Of a DNA stretch of 64,000 nt, positions 42,585 to 53,110 are shown in pieces. The position numbers were made by a program, and so were the translations under genes. The DNA comes from Spirometra erinaceieuropaei (taxonomy: Eukaryota; Platyhelminthes; Cestoda; Diphyllobothriidea; Diphyllobothriidae). Below the pieces are notes generated by a model that worked only from the letters and a program-made list of their open reading frames with translations, searched no databases and was not told where the DNA came from. Numbering within the stretch: the stretch's first letter is position 1; each line of letters opens with the position of its first letter. The DNA lies in assembly GCA_902702965.1 (NCBI GenBank), contig CACRXP010000564.1:37013-101012 (forward strand), given 5' to 3'.

Positions 42585-42900
42585 TTGGGTTGTAAAACTG
42601 GTAATTTTGCAACACGATCCCGACAAGTGCCCGCCCACACCTACGAAATGGGTTACGAGTTTAACTTCGCAGCCACCAAAATAGTCGCCCACGCCGGAAA
42701 CAAAACAGGCCGAGAATTGATTGAAGCCTGGGCCTCGGATGAGAACTCTGTCAATCGATTTATCGATCTGGCGCCGGCGTACAGAGCCCTGCGTAGTCAC
42801 ATACAGTCTTCCGCCGTCGGTCGATGATTGGCCTATATGCCCTATAATTGTCGCTTGTTCTGTTGCTGCCACTACCTCTGACGATGGACTCCTGTACTCC
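42585..42900 (+). pseudogene. PLE2 endonuclease C-terminal fragment
   Basis: The frame 42585-42827 contains HTYEMGYEFNFAATKIVAHA, NKTGRELIEAWASDE and NSVNRFIDLAPAYRALRSH. This is the end of a Penelope-type GIY-YIG nuclease: a His-x(5)-His-like HTYEMGYEF, the RELIEAW helix and an N-x-x-N-R motif with the catalytic-type Asn. It aligns with HSLDTGHTFAW...INRHIEL of PLE1 but is a different family. The upstream half of the domain is absent. After the stop, TTGTTCTGTTGCTGCCACTA matches the sequence after the PLE2 remnant at 26.12 kb. Confidence 0.8.
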
Positions 42901-43000
42901 TGTTCAAGCTACTTAAAATTGTCTGTCACAAGTGGCCCTGCGTTCATTTTCTTTGTCTTCGCCTGAGAAGTAAGGACTGCTCTTATAAGAGGTTTGCTGG

Positions 43001-43625
43001 TCAAAAACTCACACAAGATTCCTCAGCAAGGGAATATGAAGTGGAAAGTGGGGGGAGGGGGCGGAGAAAGTCCACACGTCAGATATAAAATCCACAATGC
43101 CAGAACATCAAGAACCCATTGTGGAATAAAGACAGTTTTGAAAATAATTTTGTGAATATCTAGTCAATCAGACAGTCTGCGCGATAAGTGTCCCCCTCCT
43201 AAAATCCGCTTACATGGGAAGGAGGAGACAGAGAGAGAGAGAGAGGAAAGATGGTTTTCTCCGGGAGGGGGGGGAGTGCCCACGCATTGGTGTGATAAGC
43301 AAATGATAAACTGACTTCAAAAACTCACACAAGATTCCTCCGCAAGGGAATATGAAGTGGAAAGTGGGGGGAGGGGGCGGAGAAAGTCCACACGTCAGTT
43401 AAAAAACCAGAACATCAAGAACCCATTGTGGAATAAAGTCAGTTTTGAACATAATTTTGTGAATAAGTAGTCACTCAGACGGTCTGCGCGATAAGTGTCC
43501 CCCTCCTAAAATCCGCTTCCATGGGAAGGAGGAGACAGAGAGAGAGAGGAAAGATGGTTTTCTCTGGGAGGGGGGGGGGAGAGTGGTCACGCATTAGAGT
43601 GATAAGCAAATGATAAACTGACTTC
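43001..43625 (+). repeat. Recent tandem duplication, about 310 bp x 2
   Basis: 43001-43316 and 43317-43625 both run from TCAAAAACTCACACAAGATT to GCAAATGATAAACTGACTTC. They differ by small indels in GA and G runs and a deletion near TAAAATCCACAATG. High identity marks a young event. No frame is conserved. Confidence 0.95.
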
Positions 43626-44649
43626 TTGGGGAACCGTACTACACCACAACTAGGCTTTTAGGGGTGTGATCCCTAGGGGTTTTGGTTGGTCACATAATCC
43701 GCCTCTCAAGCAGACGCAGTTGACCACTATTTTCTTGCTGAATGCATGTCCTGACAGAGTGTACCGTGCTCTCAGCACGGCTCCTATCGGACCATCATCA
43801 GGTGAAGGCCCTCGGATCAGCATTCAGAAATGAACGCAAACAAAATGCGGGCAGGCGCACTGCTAGGGGTTGGTCAAAATGGAACAACGGACTGCTTCTT
43901 ATAGGCTTCGACCAATGCGAGGTCAGTTTAGCAAGCATTTTTTGCAAAACACACACATGCAAAAACGTGGCTTCTAGAAACATGGCCTACATGCGCCGTA
44001 ACAGGCAAAACATAAACCGAAATACTGTTCAACGTCATACATGCTAGCAATGGCTAGTTTTTTAAAATAGAAAACGACTCAATATACCTACGTATCGATA
44101 GTTAATGGATACAGAAAAAATAAGCAAGCACATATATGTATATATTTATGAGATTGATTTAAACTGGCTTTTTGAAGGGTGTTCAAATATAAGCCAGTGT
44201 CACGCGTGTACAGGTTAGTAGAATGTTACTTGCTACAGAAACACCAGCCGACTTATCTAATCGGTTCGAGAAGAAATCAAAAAAGTTTGGGCAATGTTCC
44301 AAGGGTTTTGGAACACACTGGTAAAAAAGAGGCGATGAAATTTTGTTAAAGTCATTTTCAATGACGGCGATGACAACGACGAAGTCGTCGTCCGTATAAA
44401 TTAGCCTCATTTGCGCAAAATCTAAACTTAGACAAAAATAATCTCGCATCTACCATAGCATAAGAAATTCTTACGAACGATAAGGGTTTAGCATTGAGGA
44501 GGAGCACTTTACAAACCCCAGACGACCATTATCACTTGTCAACACTATCACACGATGAAAGGAAAATAATAAAGACCAAAAAGCCAAGAGCATCGCCATT
44601 CGCTCTGGAAACAAATGAACTTCAAGTATTTGAAGCATTTTGTCCCCGG
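43626..44649. other. No recognised feature
   Basis: A 101-codon frame at 43742-44047 and AT-rich DNA after 44050. No family recognised. Confidence 0.4.
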
Positions 44650-44977
44650 TACGAAGTTGAAGTAGGCAAGAGCGGCAGAATTTATTGGTGGCAAAAAATT
44701 TCACGACTGCTCTTCAGCTGCATCCTGTCGCTTCATAAGAGAGATAACGAGTGAGAACATACAACAGATTTGAATTCGTACAGAAAATCGATTAGCCAGC
44801 TTTGACCAAAACCCTGACCTTGCTGTTTCTGCATTGATTTTCTGTACGAATTCAAATCTGTTGTATGTTCTCACTCGTTATCTCTCTTATGAAGCAACAG
44901 GATGCAGCTGAAGAGCAGTCGCGAAATTTTTTGGTACCAATAAATCCTGCCGTTCTTGCTTACTTCAACTTCAAGTA
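44650..44977. repeat. Long inverted repeat, arms about 140 bp, 46-bp loop
   Basis: 44650-44789 and 44836-44977 are inverted copies with only a few mismatches, e.g. GAACATACAACAGATTTGAA against its complement. As RNA or cruciform DNA it would form a long hairpin. The loop (44790-44835) is unrelated. The arm sequence is not seen elsewhere in the window. Confidence 0.9.
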
Positions 44978-45084
44978 TAACTTTGGACAAGCCAGAATAC
45001 TATGGAAGGATGCTATTGATATCAGAAGATAGATCATCACGGACACTGCCATTATCATTATTTAACTTCAAATTATAGATGGAG

Positions 45085-45262
45085 AGCGTGAATGACATCT
45101 TTGTTGTCGTCAAAAAGGATGAAAAGCTATTTGATGTTTGTGGATGTGAACTTTACAGTTTGGCCACAATAAACAGCATCGCATGCTTCGCATGGTATCT
45201 TGTAGACGACTACTGTCTTCTACAGATAGCCAACCCTATCCCTAGAGTGTACATGCCGACGG
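45085..45262 (-). pseudogene. PLE1 endonuclease fragment
   Basis: Minus-strand translation gives HSRDRVGYL, stop, KTVVVYKIPCEACDAVYCGQ, nearly identical to VVYKIPCEACDAVYCGQ of the frame at 23913-24440. The stop and loss of the following helix make it a relic. Confidence 0.75.
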
Positions 45263-46009
45263 CGTAAGGTAGTCGCTGGTCTATACATCTCTTGTATTTT
45301 GGTGTTTTCTCAAGTGTCTTTCAACGATTACCGACACATCTTTGATGTGTGGGAGAATTCGCCAAGTATTTGCTTTGGCGTCTGCTTGGTATTATTTAAT
45401 TCCTTCTCTTTTGACTCTTGTTTCCTCATGCCTCTACATACAATTTTGGACAAACCAGAATACTATGGAAGGATGCTGTCGATATCAGAAGATAGATCAG
45501 CACGGAACCTGCCAAAACACGGATATCATCTATTTGCTGTGTGTCCAAGTGCCTTGCAGGGAGGAATCATCTGTCAGGCGATATTGTCAAGTCCCTGCGA
45601 CAAACTGAGTCCATGGGCTGCCTAGGGTTCACAAAATTGAAATCCCACAGTGGTACTTCCACAAGCTCCATCCGTTGACAAAGGATTGTGAAACTGAGAA
45701 CGAGAATTCTATAGAGTTTCCGGAGGAAATACGAGTACTCACAATTTAAACAGATGAGACAACGGCATCCTTTGATGTCGTATTTCGATTCACGTCTTGG
45801 TCACTAGCTTCGACGAAGCCGTGCACAGGAGGACTCTTCCAGACTTGCGACATGGATGCTCCTGCTTCTGACTAGAGACTAACTTCTCATTCTCACAGGA
45901 ATACTACTAACAGCTGAAGGTAACTCAACTCTGACCTCCATGCTTGAATAACGATGTAAAAATTAGAGGCTACGACTCTATCATTATTCAACTTCAAAGT
46001 ATGAATGCA

Positions 46010-46195
46010 GAGCGTAAATGGCATCTTCATTGTCGTCAAAAAGGATGAAAAGCTATTTGATGTTTGTTGACGCGAACTTTCAAGTTTGGCCACAATAAAC
46101 AGCATCGCATGCTTCCTATGGTATCTTGTAGACGACTCCCGTCTTCTACAGATAGCCAACCCCATCCCTAGAGTGTACATGCCGACGGCGTAAGG
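46010..46195 (-). pseudogene. PLE1 endonuclease fragment, duplicate
   Basis: Second copy of the 45085-45262 fragment in the direct repeat, with the same segment around KTRESSTRYH/AMLFIVA in shifted frame. Small indels differ between the two. Confidence 0.65.
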
Positions 46196-46539
46196 CAGTC
46201 GATGGTCTATACATCTCTTGTATTTTGGTGTTTTCTCAAGTGTCTTTCAACGACTTCTGACACATCTTTGATGTATGGAGAATTCGCCAAGTATTTGTTT
46301 TGGGTGCCTGCTTGGAACTGCTTAGTTCTATTTCGTTGCTTTCTTCGCCTGAAAGGTGTGCTCTTACACGGCAGTGCAAGCTATTGGAAGCGTTCCGTTT
46401 GTTAGAGATTCGGCGGTTGGTCTCATAGTGAATGACTTGCGTATCATTTTATGCAATAAACATTTATGCGCAGTGCTCCGTCAGTCTTTCGTTGCGCGAG
46501 AACATCCAAAAATGGCAGTTTACTGTCGACTGTAAAAAT

Positions 46540-46720
46540 AGAAAATATACGGCCAATTCTCGTGAAACGATGTTGAAATCTATACTCAAATTGTAGGCCG
46601 TTGGCTAACTGTCATAGTTGATACTACTCGACTTTTTCTGTACAGTGGAAACTCAAGTTTACTCAGATGCAACGATTTTTGGCGTTTTTGGAATTTTCCG
46701 ACTTTCTAAAAAAGTTGTTA
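46540..46720 (+). repeat. H repeat, 5' fragment
   Basis: TTGAAATCTATACTCA, TTTACTCAGATGCAACG and GGAATTTTCCGACTTTCTAA match 29010-29250. Confidence 0.5.
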
Positions 46721-46795
46721 TTGCAAGACAACGTAGTATTAATTTTGAAGACTGTGCATATTATATAGACTGCTCGTCAAGGTACTGGCACGTCA

Positions 46796-46840
46796 GGTGC
46801 AGACGGCCGTTTCACGGCCATTGTCGATCGTCAGTACGCC
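46796..46840 (-). ncRNA. Hammerhead ribozyme motif, PLE1 type
   Basis: Minus strand: GGCGTA, core CTGACGA, stem II T-CGAC-AATG-GCCG-T, GAAA, palindrome ACGGCCGT, cleavage-site C, TGCACC. Stem I pairs 5 of 6. The palindrome differs from ACAGCTGT of the 8-kb copy by a symmetric pair of changes that preserves self-complementarity. Outer sequences GGCAC and GTGCC pair again further out. It lies upstream (minus strand) of the PLE1 endonuclease pieces, as at 23.8 kb. Confidence 0.65.
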
Positions 46841-46924
46841 ACAGGTCTGTCGTGTGCCTTATGACCAAGAAGCGGCTGTCCGCGTCTGACGTGTTAGCAC
46901 CTTGGTGAGCATTCTACGTAGTAT

Positions 46925-47400
46925 TGGTCCACCAACCTCACGACACGTAAACTTACATTTTTCAATATGATATCGGTTAGCATCAAGTACCTAGGTGGGT
47001 TTTAATACTAGTCATCATACAGCGCAATCCTATGGTATTGCAGTCACGCTAGAATGCTGCCATTTAAGTGCACGTATTCTCGGCTGTCTGTAAAAACTAT
47101 GTTCGTTACAAATGGCTACCTACGTAGCATAGTCCTCCGTCGATTTTGTGTGTCCTATAAAGCTCGACAAGTTTTATAAAGAGCATGCATAACCATGTCT
47201 TTTCTTGTATTCCATTTGTAGTAAAATGGGTCTTCTTCTTCTTCTTCTCATTCTTAAAATTTTCTAGTTAAATTAACGGAATCATTCGCATCGCAAAGTT
47301 TGCACTTATGGGACTTCTTGAGACCATGCAATGCCCATTCAATTAGAATTATAAATGCCTATTTACCAATGATCCTTAGGCATATACAGAGACCTCTACC
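46925..47400. mobile_element. MITE-T, partial and diverged
   Basis: CATCATACAGCGCAATCCTA, GGCTACCTACGTAGCATAGT and GAGCATGCATAACCATGTC follow the left arm of MITE-T. The right arm is missing. Confidence 0.55.
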
Positions 47401-47439
47401 AGGTACAAGGATGGTTTGTTGACGAAAAACAGTTGGATT

Positions 47440-47605
47440 GTCGCGCCCGACAGTGTCCACCATGCGCTCCACAGCAAAGTGAAGCAGGCAGGGCAACTAG
47501 CGCGTGAAATAGTTAATAGCAGTAGTAGACTTGCACAGAATATACCTCACTCCCTTCCCACCACCTGAATGCGGTGTCAAGACAGACTAAGGAAGACCCG
47601 GGGTG
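47440..47605 (-). repeat. D repeat, partial
   Basis: The reverse complement contains GTGTCTTGACACCG-like ends, TTGCTGTGGAGCGCATGGTG and GACACTGTCGGGCGCGACA. It abuts the S345 array. Confidence 0.65.
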
Positions 47606-47756
47606 AGGAAGAGTGCAAACATTTTCGAACCGTGCCTGAAAAGGTCTGTTTTGAAAGAGTTACTCCAAGTTCACGCATTAATTTCCTCGGAAATTAAACA
47701 AGGCAAGTTGAAACTGGAGTTAATATATCAGAAAACACACGGGGAATGCTGGGGGA

Positions 47757-47829
47757 CCCACTGACGAGCCGAACCCCTCTCAGCTGCATCAGGCAGCGGC
47801 ATAAGATCGGCAAAACACGCGCTTTTGGG
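47757..47829 (+). ncRNA. Hammerhead-like motif, S345 type
   Basis: Stem I CCCA/TGGG, core CTGACGA, stem II GCCGA/TCGGC (five Watson-Crick pairs), then AAAA where GAAA is expected, CACGCGCT, T, T. The lost G12 should kill this copy. All spacings equal those of the second unit. Confidence 0.55.
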
Positions 47830-48099
47830 CTTTTAACTAATACCTGTGTTGTTAGTACGGTAAATCATTGTACAGCTCTATACTACTGCTGCCTGTTGGC
47901 GGTTTGTGAATATTAAGCGGTTATTTCGCAGTAGCTGATGGATTTCAGCTCAAATATTCATAGCAAATTTCGGACCGTGCTGAGAAGGTCTGTTTCGAAA
48001 GAGTTATCCCAAGTTCGCGCATTACTTTCCTCGGAAATTAAACAAGGCAAGTTAAAACTGGAGTCCATATACCAGAAAACACAGGGGATAGCTTGGGGA

Positions 48100-48172
48100 C
48101 CTACTGACGAGCTGAACCCCTCGCAGTTGTGTCAGGCAACGACATAAGATCGGCGAAACACGCGTATCTGGG
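48100..48172 (+). ncRNA. Hammerhead ribozyme motif, S345 type
   Basis: Stem I CCTA (48100-48103) with TGGG (48169-48172), core CTGACGA (48104-48110), stem II GCTGA/TCGGC closed by the canonical G-C pair with a 35-nt loop, GAAA (48155-48158), near-palindromic ACACGCGTAT as stem III, cleavage-site C at 48168. Unlike the HR1 and PLE1 motifs, the base of stem II is canonical. The short stem I and the large loop II are its weak points. Confidence 0.6.
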
Positions 48173-48223
48173 CTTTTAACTAATACCTGCGTTGTTAGTG
48201 CGGTAAATCATTGTACAATCCCA

Positions 48224-49237
48224 GTGTGTGTGTCGAAAACTGGGTCTGCCAGCACACCAGACACGTTGAGATGTGCTATGGTGCACATCTCCGATAACAC
48301 ATGCCAGACTCCGATATGGCTTCCGTGTTGGTCCAGCGCATTTACTACGTGGGGGCACTGTTGATAGCCACAAACAAAAGTGGACTGCCTTGGTAAGGGG
48401 AAGCGCATTGCCAATTTTTCTGTTGCAGTGTCACGTCGTTATCGCCCTTGTTACCCTAAGTAAGGCCTACTTGTTTATGGGTTTCTTCCTAGACGTTTGA
48501 TTCGACCAAGTGGCAATGGTTCATGTTCATCTGTTGATGGTAAAGTAGATAGGAGGAGATTTAACTGTTAGGGCTGACTGCATCAGTAAAGTCGACTTTT
48601 GAGCAAAGCGACAGTGGTGCTCCCATAACCCATTAGCTATGTTTTCTTGGCATAATAGACGAGCCTTATTCTCAGTCAAATAGCTGGTTCGGGTTTCTAG
48701 TTATTTGTGCGAATAAAATTCTCTGCAGTATAAAATAGAACAAATCCGTCTGTTTTTTTCATATTACAATCAGATAGGAGCTTACTGAAATCCGAAAAAA
48801 AAATTTTAATGTTTGTTGACGACGGTCTCGTGAGGGGGCCGTGACATATGGTAGCTGTCAGCGGCACGATTAACTCTCAGAGGACGGCAGACGGTCGCGG
48901 CGCTTCAAACAGGTGCCTCTTGGTGTACAAACATCCCCAGACCAGATGGCTCTTGCCGACGAGTGAGCAGCATGTGAGGGAAGAGAATAAACAGGATAAC
49001 CGGATGGCAACGTCAAAAGACGCAAGTTCCCATGGTCACACACGCCTACTTGCCGACGACGACGACAACGGCGACGGTACGCATACGTGCGGCGTCCGTG
49101 TGTGTGTGTGCAGTCAGCCGTATTTAGCTTCTCCACGAACGTTCTTAAAATTCAACCTACTGAAATTTAGTTTGAAAAGATTCCTGCTAAAGTAGGAGGC
49201 GCAATCGACTGCATTTTTTGCCTCCAGAAAATGTTCC
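48224..49237. other. No recognised feature
   Basis: 48280-48345 has a phrase (GTGTTGGTCCAGCGCATTTA) resembling the D repeat start in reverse. The 115-codon frame at 48848-49195 is open on both strands and matches nothing known. Confidence 0.4.
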
Positions 49238-51240
49238 TCTTACCAGCAAGTATTAACATTTCCAAACAACGTAACATCATCTCTAACATTTCTTTTCTGC
49301 CTTTAGTTGTCTCAAAACTGTTTTCGATTAAGCGGAAAATCGGGTTTTACGGTTGCAATGATTACGTAAGGAAACAAGATGTGGATTCAGGTCTAAACAA
49401 TTCTGCTTTACAAACTAGTTATATTATATGGTATAAAGTGCAGTGACAAAGCTGTCTGGTGATAGTTTTCTTTCCCACAGTGAGAACATAAAAGCGCGAC
49501 ACGTCATCCCTGTTCTCTACTCCGTCGTGTGGCGAAGATGTCGGAACGGTTTTTTGTCTTTTGTCGATTTTGAACAGTTGGGGCAATTACCAACCGACGG
49601 ACTGCCGCCTCTGTCCTTAGCAGACACGCTCAATATTGGTAAGGTTAGTCCGTAAGGGGAGGGGGAATTATTAACGGCATAACTGTGGCTAGGGATAAGC
49701 AGACGAGCGACCGAAAGGGTTCTTTAGTAGGTAGAACGGTGATTTTATTCGTTAAGTACTAAAACAGGCATCCATATGTGCTCGTCAGGACAATTCACAG
49801 GAAACATTTGTTAATCTTCCCCTAGAGCATGATAAGGGAAAATGAGGGGGCAATTCGGTCTAGGTGGTCACACATGGGAGGAATCTCCCATAGGAACACA
49901 AGGCGCCGACTGAGGCTTTTAAGAGATGCCGACATCTGATTGTTCGGATGGTCATCAAATTCGGCGGGTGGTCATGTTAACAGCCGTTTACTGGCATCTA
50001 GAAGGTTGGCTTAATTCAAATCGCCATCCACCGATGCTAAATGCAAGCCATGATTTAAGACGATAATGTCCCTGTTTACCGCTTAAAAGGGGGCAGGATT
50101 CGAAGAATGCCAAGGATCATACCCTGATTTTTAATACAAAACCCAGCCTCTCTGCCTGTTACCTCTGAACAGTGTTTATTCCTGTCGAAATTCGAGTTAA
50201 TCGAAGGGGCACCGATAGAGTGTAAGACCTTCAAGTAGTTGGCAACTCCCCTAAAAATCAGTGTGACTGCAAACATCACTTATCCTTCACTTATCATTTG
50301 AAATTCCCTGTCCTTCCTGACTACATTTAAACTTAACAAGGACGCTTTATTTGAAGTCCATTATTTTTTGAAAACTGCTTTTCGTGTATTTTTGGATTAG
50401 TGCGCCCACTTTCTTTGCCAAATGACAGCGTACAATAAAATTTTTAGTAAAAATTTATCCGTTGTCTGTGTCTTCATCCTGTGCGTTGCCCCAACCGCAA
50501 AACCCACTCTACCACTATTCAACGTCTGACACGGTCCACAGGCTGACTTAAGTTAGTTGTGGGTCCTACATTCTATCGTTGCCATCAAAAGATGAAAGCA
50601 AGTGTTTATGGAGTACCCGCGACAGGTCATACGTGTTCTCTACTCCGTCACGTGGCAGGGATGTTGACGCAGGTTTTATTTGCTTTTTGGTCAAGTTCGA
50701 ACAGTTAGGGCAATTACCAAACGAAGTACTATCGCCTCTGTTGTTAGCAAGCACGTGGGGGGACTTACGAATGGCAGAACTATGCCTAGCACTAGGACGG
50801 TGATTTTATTCGTTAAACACTAAAAGGGGAATTAATATGTGTTCGTCAGGACAATTCTCAGAAAACACTTGTCAACGTTCCCCTTGAGCGTAATGGGAAA
50901 AAATGAGGAAGCAAGTAGGCCTAAGTAGTCATAGATGGGAGTGAACTCCCATGGGAACACGGCGTGCCGACTGCGACTTTCAAGAGATGCCGACGACTGA
51001 TTGTTAGGATGACCATCAAATTCGATTAGCGGCCAATCAAAAGGCCTAAGATGAATATTATTATAGGCAGGGAGTTTGCTGGCATCATGAACACTGTCTT
51101 AAGTTACGTCCCCATTCCGTGATGTCCAATGGAAGTCATAATTTAACAGGACAACGCACCTGTTCCTCGTTGAAAATAGCACGAATCTAGTAGTGTGTAA
51201 GACCAAAATCGAACTTTTGAGAAAACAGTCCGCATCCTCT
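49238..51240 (+). repeat. H repeat, tandem pair with about 1.1-kb period
   Basis: 49238-50590 is a full-type H copy. From about 50590 the H sequence starts again: CTGTTCTCTACTCCGTCGTG at 49513 against GTGTTCTCTACTCCGTCACG at 50634, and likewise ACGGTGATTTTATTCGTTAA and ATGGGAG.GAA(C)TCCCAT. The start-to-start distance is about 1.12 kb. The second unit stops near 51240. Coding frames are not conserved. Confidence 0.8.
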
Positions 51241-51414
51241 AAAACACTATCATTCCGGCCAGCAGTGAGAATTCTATTTCCATCGATAATTTTTGCATAT
51301 GTCGAAAGCAATCGCGACTATGCAAAAAAATCTTTAAAATCAAACTGAAGAACCACAATGACCAAATCATTATAGAAGTCTTAGCCGTTTCTTTATGCAA
51401 CACATATAAATATA

Positions 51415-52438
51415 CAGTAGGTGGGCAAACTCATGAAATGCCAACCGAAATTCCGAAATGCGTCTTCGTTTCGAAAAGATTAATTAAGTAGGATTGTAAA
51501 ATTAATCATCATGCAGCATAATTCTATAATAATTCAGCCGGTTTTCGGACGAACTTCTTTTTGGCTATAGTCCGTAAGGATGACTACTTACTTAGCATGC
51601 ATTTTTCTTACTGAACTTCGATGCCCTTGAATATTCAATGATACTCCATGGAAAACGTGCGTGTAAATATTCATTCTTTTGATCATTCGGTAGAAAATTA
51701 CGTCTTCTTCCAATTTTATACTCGAAGGAAGGGTATAGTTCGGTTTTTAAAACTTTTCTAATTCCCGAATAATTGTATACTTGAAGGAAGGGTATAATAC
51801 GGTTTTCAAAAACTTCCTCGATTGCCGAATAATGTTGAACCCTGACCTACCGTTACATCTAAATTCAGGGTTTCAAAATCATAAGCCCTATATTTCCCGC
51901 GTACAGAAAATCATACATTTTTCTACGGTACTAAGAGAAGACCACATGGGATTCATAAAATGTAGCAGTGGTTTTGAGTCATAGTGTTGACTTTACAAGC
52001 CACATTGGTAAATGCAGAAACACGACGTTTCATGAACGGCCATTTTACGGTATTGAAAAATCTCAAAATTAGGAACTTTTCAAAACCGAATTATACCTTT
52101 CTGCTTAGCATAAAATTCTGAGAGGACGTCATTTTCTACTTAATGAGCAAAAAATAAATTTTTATATACGTTTTCAATGAAGTATAATTGATTATATAAG
52201 GGCATCGAAAATCAATGAGAAAAATACATGCTACTTACGTAATCACTATTTTCAAAGTGTGGTTTTTGCATTCGGCCGGAAAGATGTTTATACAAAAGCT
52301 GGCATCCTGTGGTAACTGAATTATTATAGAATTAACCTACATGGTGAGCACTTTTAGGACCCTACTTTATTACTCTTTTCGAAACGAAAACGCATTTCAG
52401 AATTTCGGTTGACATTTCACGAGTAAGCCTACCTACTG
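51415..52438. mobile_element. MITE-T: complete foldback element, 1024 bp
   Basis: Starts CAGTAGGTGGG, ends CCTACTG, with TA at 51413-51414 and 52439-52440. Arms are inverted along most of their length (CATGAAATGCCAACCGAAAT against its complement near 52410). Within the left arm a 57-bp segment (ATACT.GAAGGAAGGGTATA ...) is duplicated in tandem at 51719-51832, explaining the extra length relative to 6297-7289. Confidence 0.85.
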
Positions 52439-52744
52439 TACTTAATCCGAATAGGACAGTAAACGCATTACTGATTTTCGCACATGTTGTTCTATTTCAT
52501 CATTTTCTCACTTTTATGCATCGTCCTATGCGGTCTAAACTAAATAAACTGAAATTTACCTGCTATCTCATAGTCTGGTTTTCGGTAAAAAACTGTTTCT
52601 ACGTTAGTAATCACTACTCTGTAAGTCAAAGTCCGCATTCTTTTGGAAGATGGTCGTATCTGTAATGCTATAGCAAGTTCGGGGACGTGGGTTTGACGGG
52701 TTTTACGGAACACGGATGGGAGGTCACCGATCGCATTACGGGTT

Positions 52745-53110
52745 AGTTCCATTATGCCTTGCTGTGGGGCAGACACGGTGGATATCGTAGTCTATGACGA
52801 TCGACCTGTTGTGTGTGTGTGTGTTCCTGGTCGTTTGTTGTGTGGACCAGGGGTTGCGGAGTGGAGCGCCAAGGTGAGAATCCGTCCAAACCATCCACCT
52901 GGGGCCTCCCTCGTCTCCGGTCTTCTTGACTCTGTCTTGACACCGGGCTCAGCAGGGGAGGAGGAGGAAAGAGTGTTGTAGATGCAGCGCAAGTCTATTG
53001 GCACTATAAACCCCTGCGCGAGTCACCGTCCCTGCTCCCATCGCTGCTGCAGCTGTGGGGCGCACGGTGGACATCGTCGAAATCGACTGTCGGACTGTCG
53101 TGTATGTGTA
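52745..53110 (+). repeat. D repeat, head-to-tail by about 290 bp
   Basis: GCTGTGGGGC.GACACGGTGG occurs at 52761 and again near 53053, with a complete D body (GGACCAGGGG, CTTGACTCTGTCTTGACACC, GATGCAGCGCAAGTCTATTG, GAGTCACCGTCCCTGC) between. More than one unit is present in the same orientation. Confidence 0.7.

Larger units (their letters stand above)
44985..46313 (-). repeat. Direct repeats carrying antisense PLE1 endonuclease pieces
   Basis: 45053-45410 and 45982-46313 are close direct copies (GAGTGTACATGCCGACGGCG, ACATCTCTTGTATTTTGGTG in both). A smaller pair, 44985-45052 and 45447-45515, shares CAGAATACTATGGAAGGATG. On the minus strand each large copy holds a short PLE1 endonuclease piece. 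The region therefore duplicated after a PLE1 insertion. Confidence 0.8.
47622..48223 (+). repeat. S345 tandem repeat, about 1.75 units
   Basis: 47622-47966 and 47967-48223 repeat the same 345-bp unit, starting CGRACCGTGC and containing GAAATTAAACAAGGCAAGTT, GGGGACC.ACTGACGAGC, GATCGGC.AAACACGCG and GGTAAATCATTGTACA. Each unit holds one hammerhead-type motif. Short tandem repeats with a hammerhead are typical of animal satellite DNAs and small retrozymes that give circular RNAs. Confidence 0.9.
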
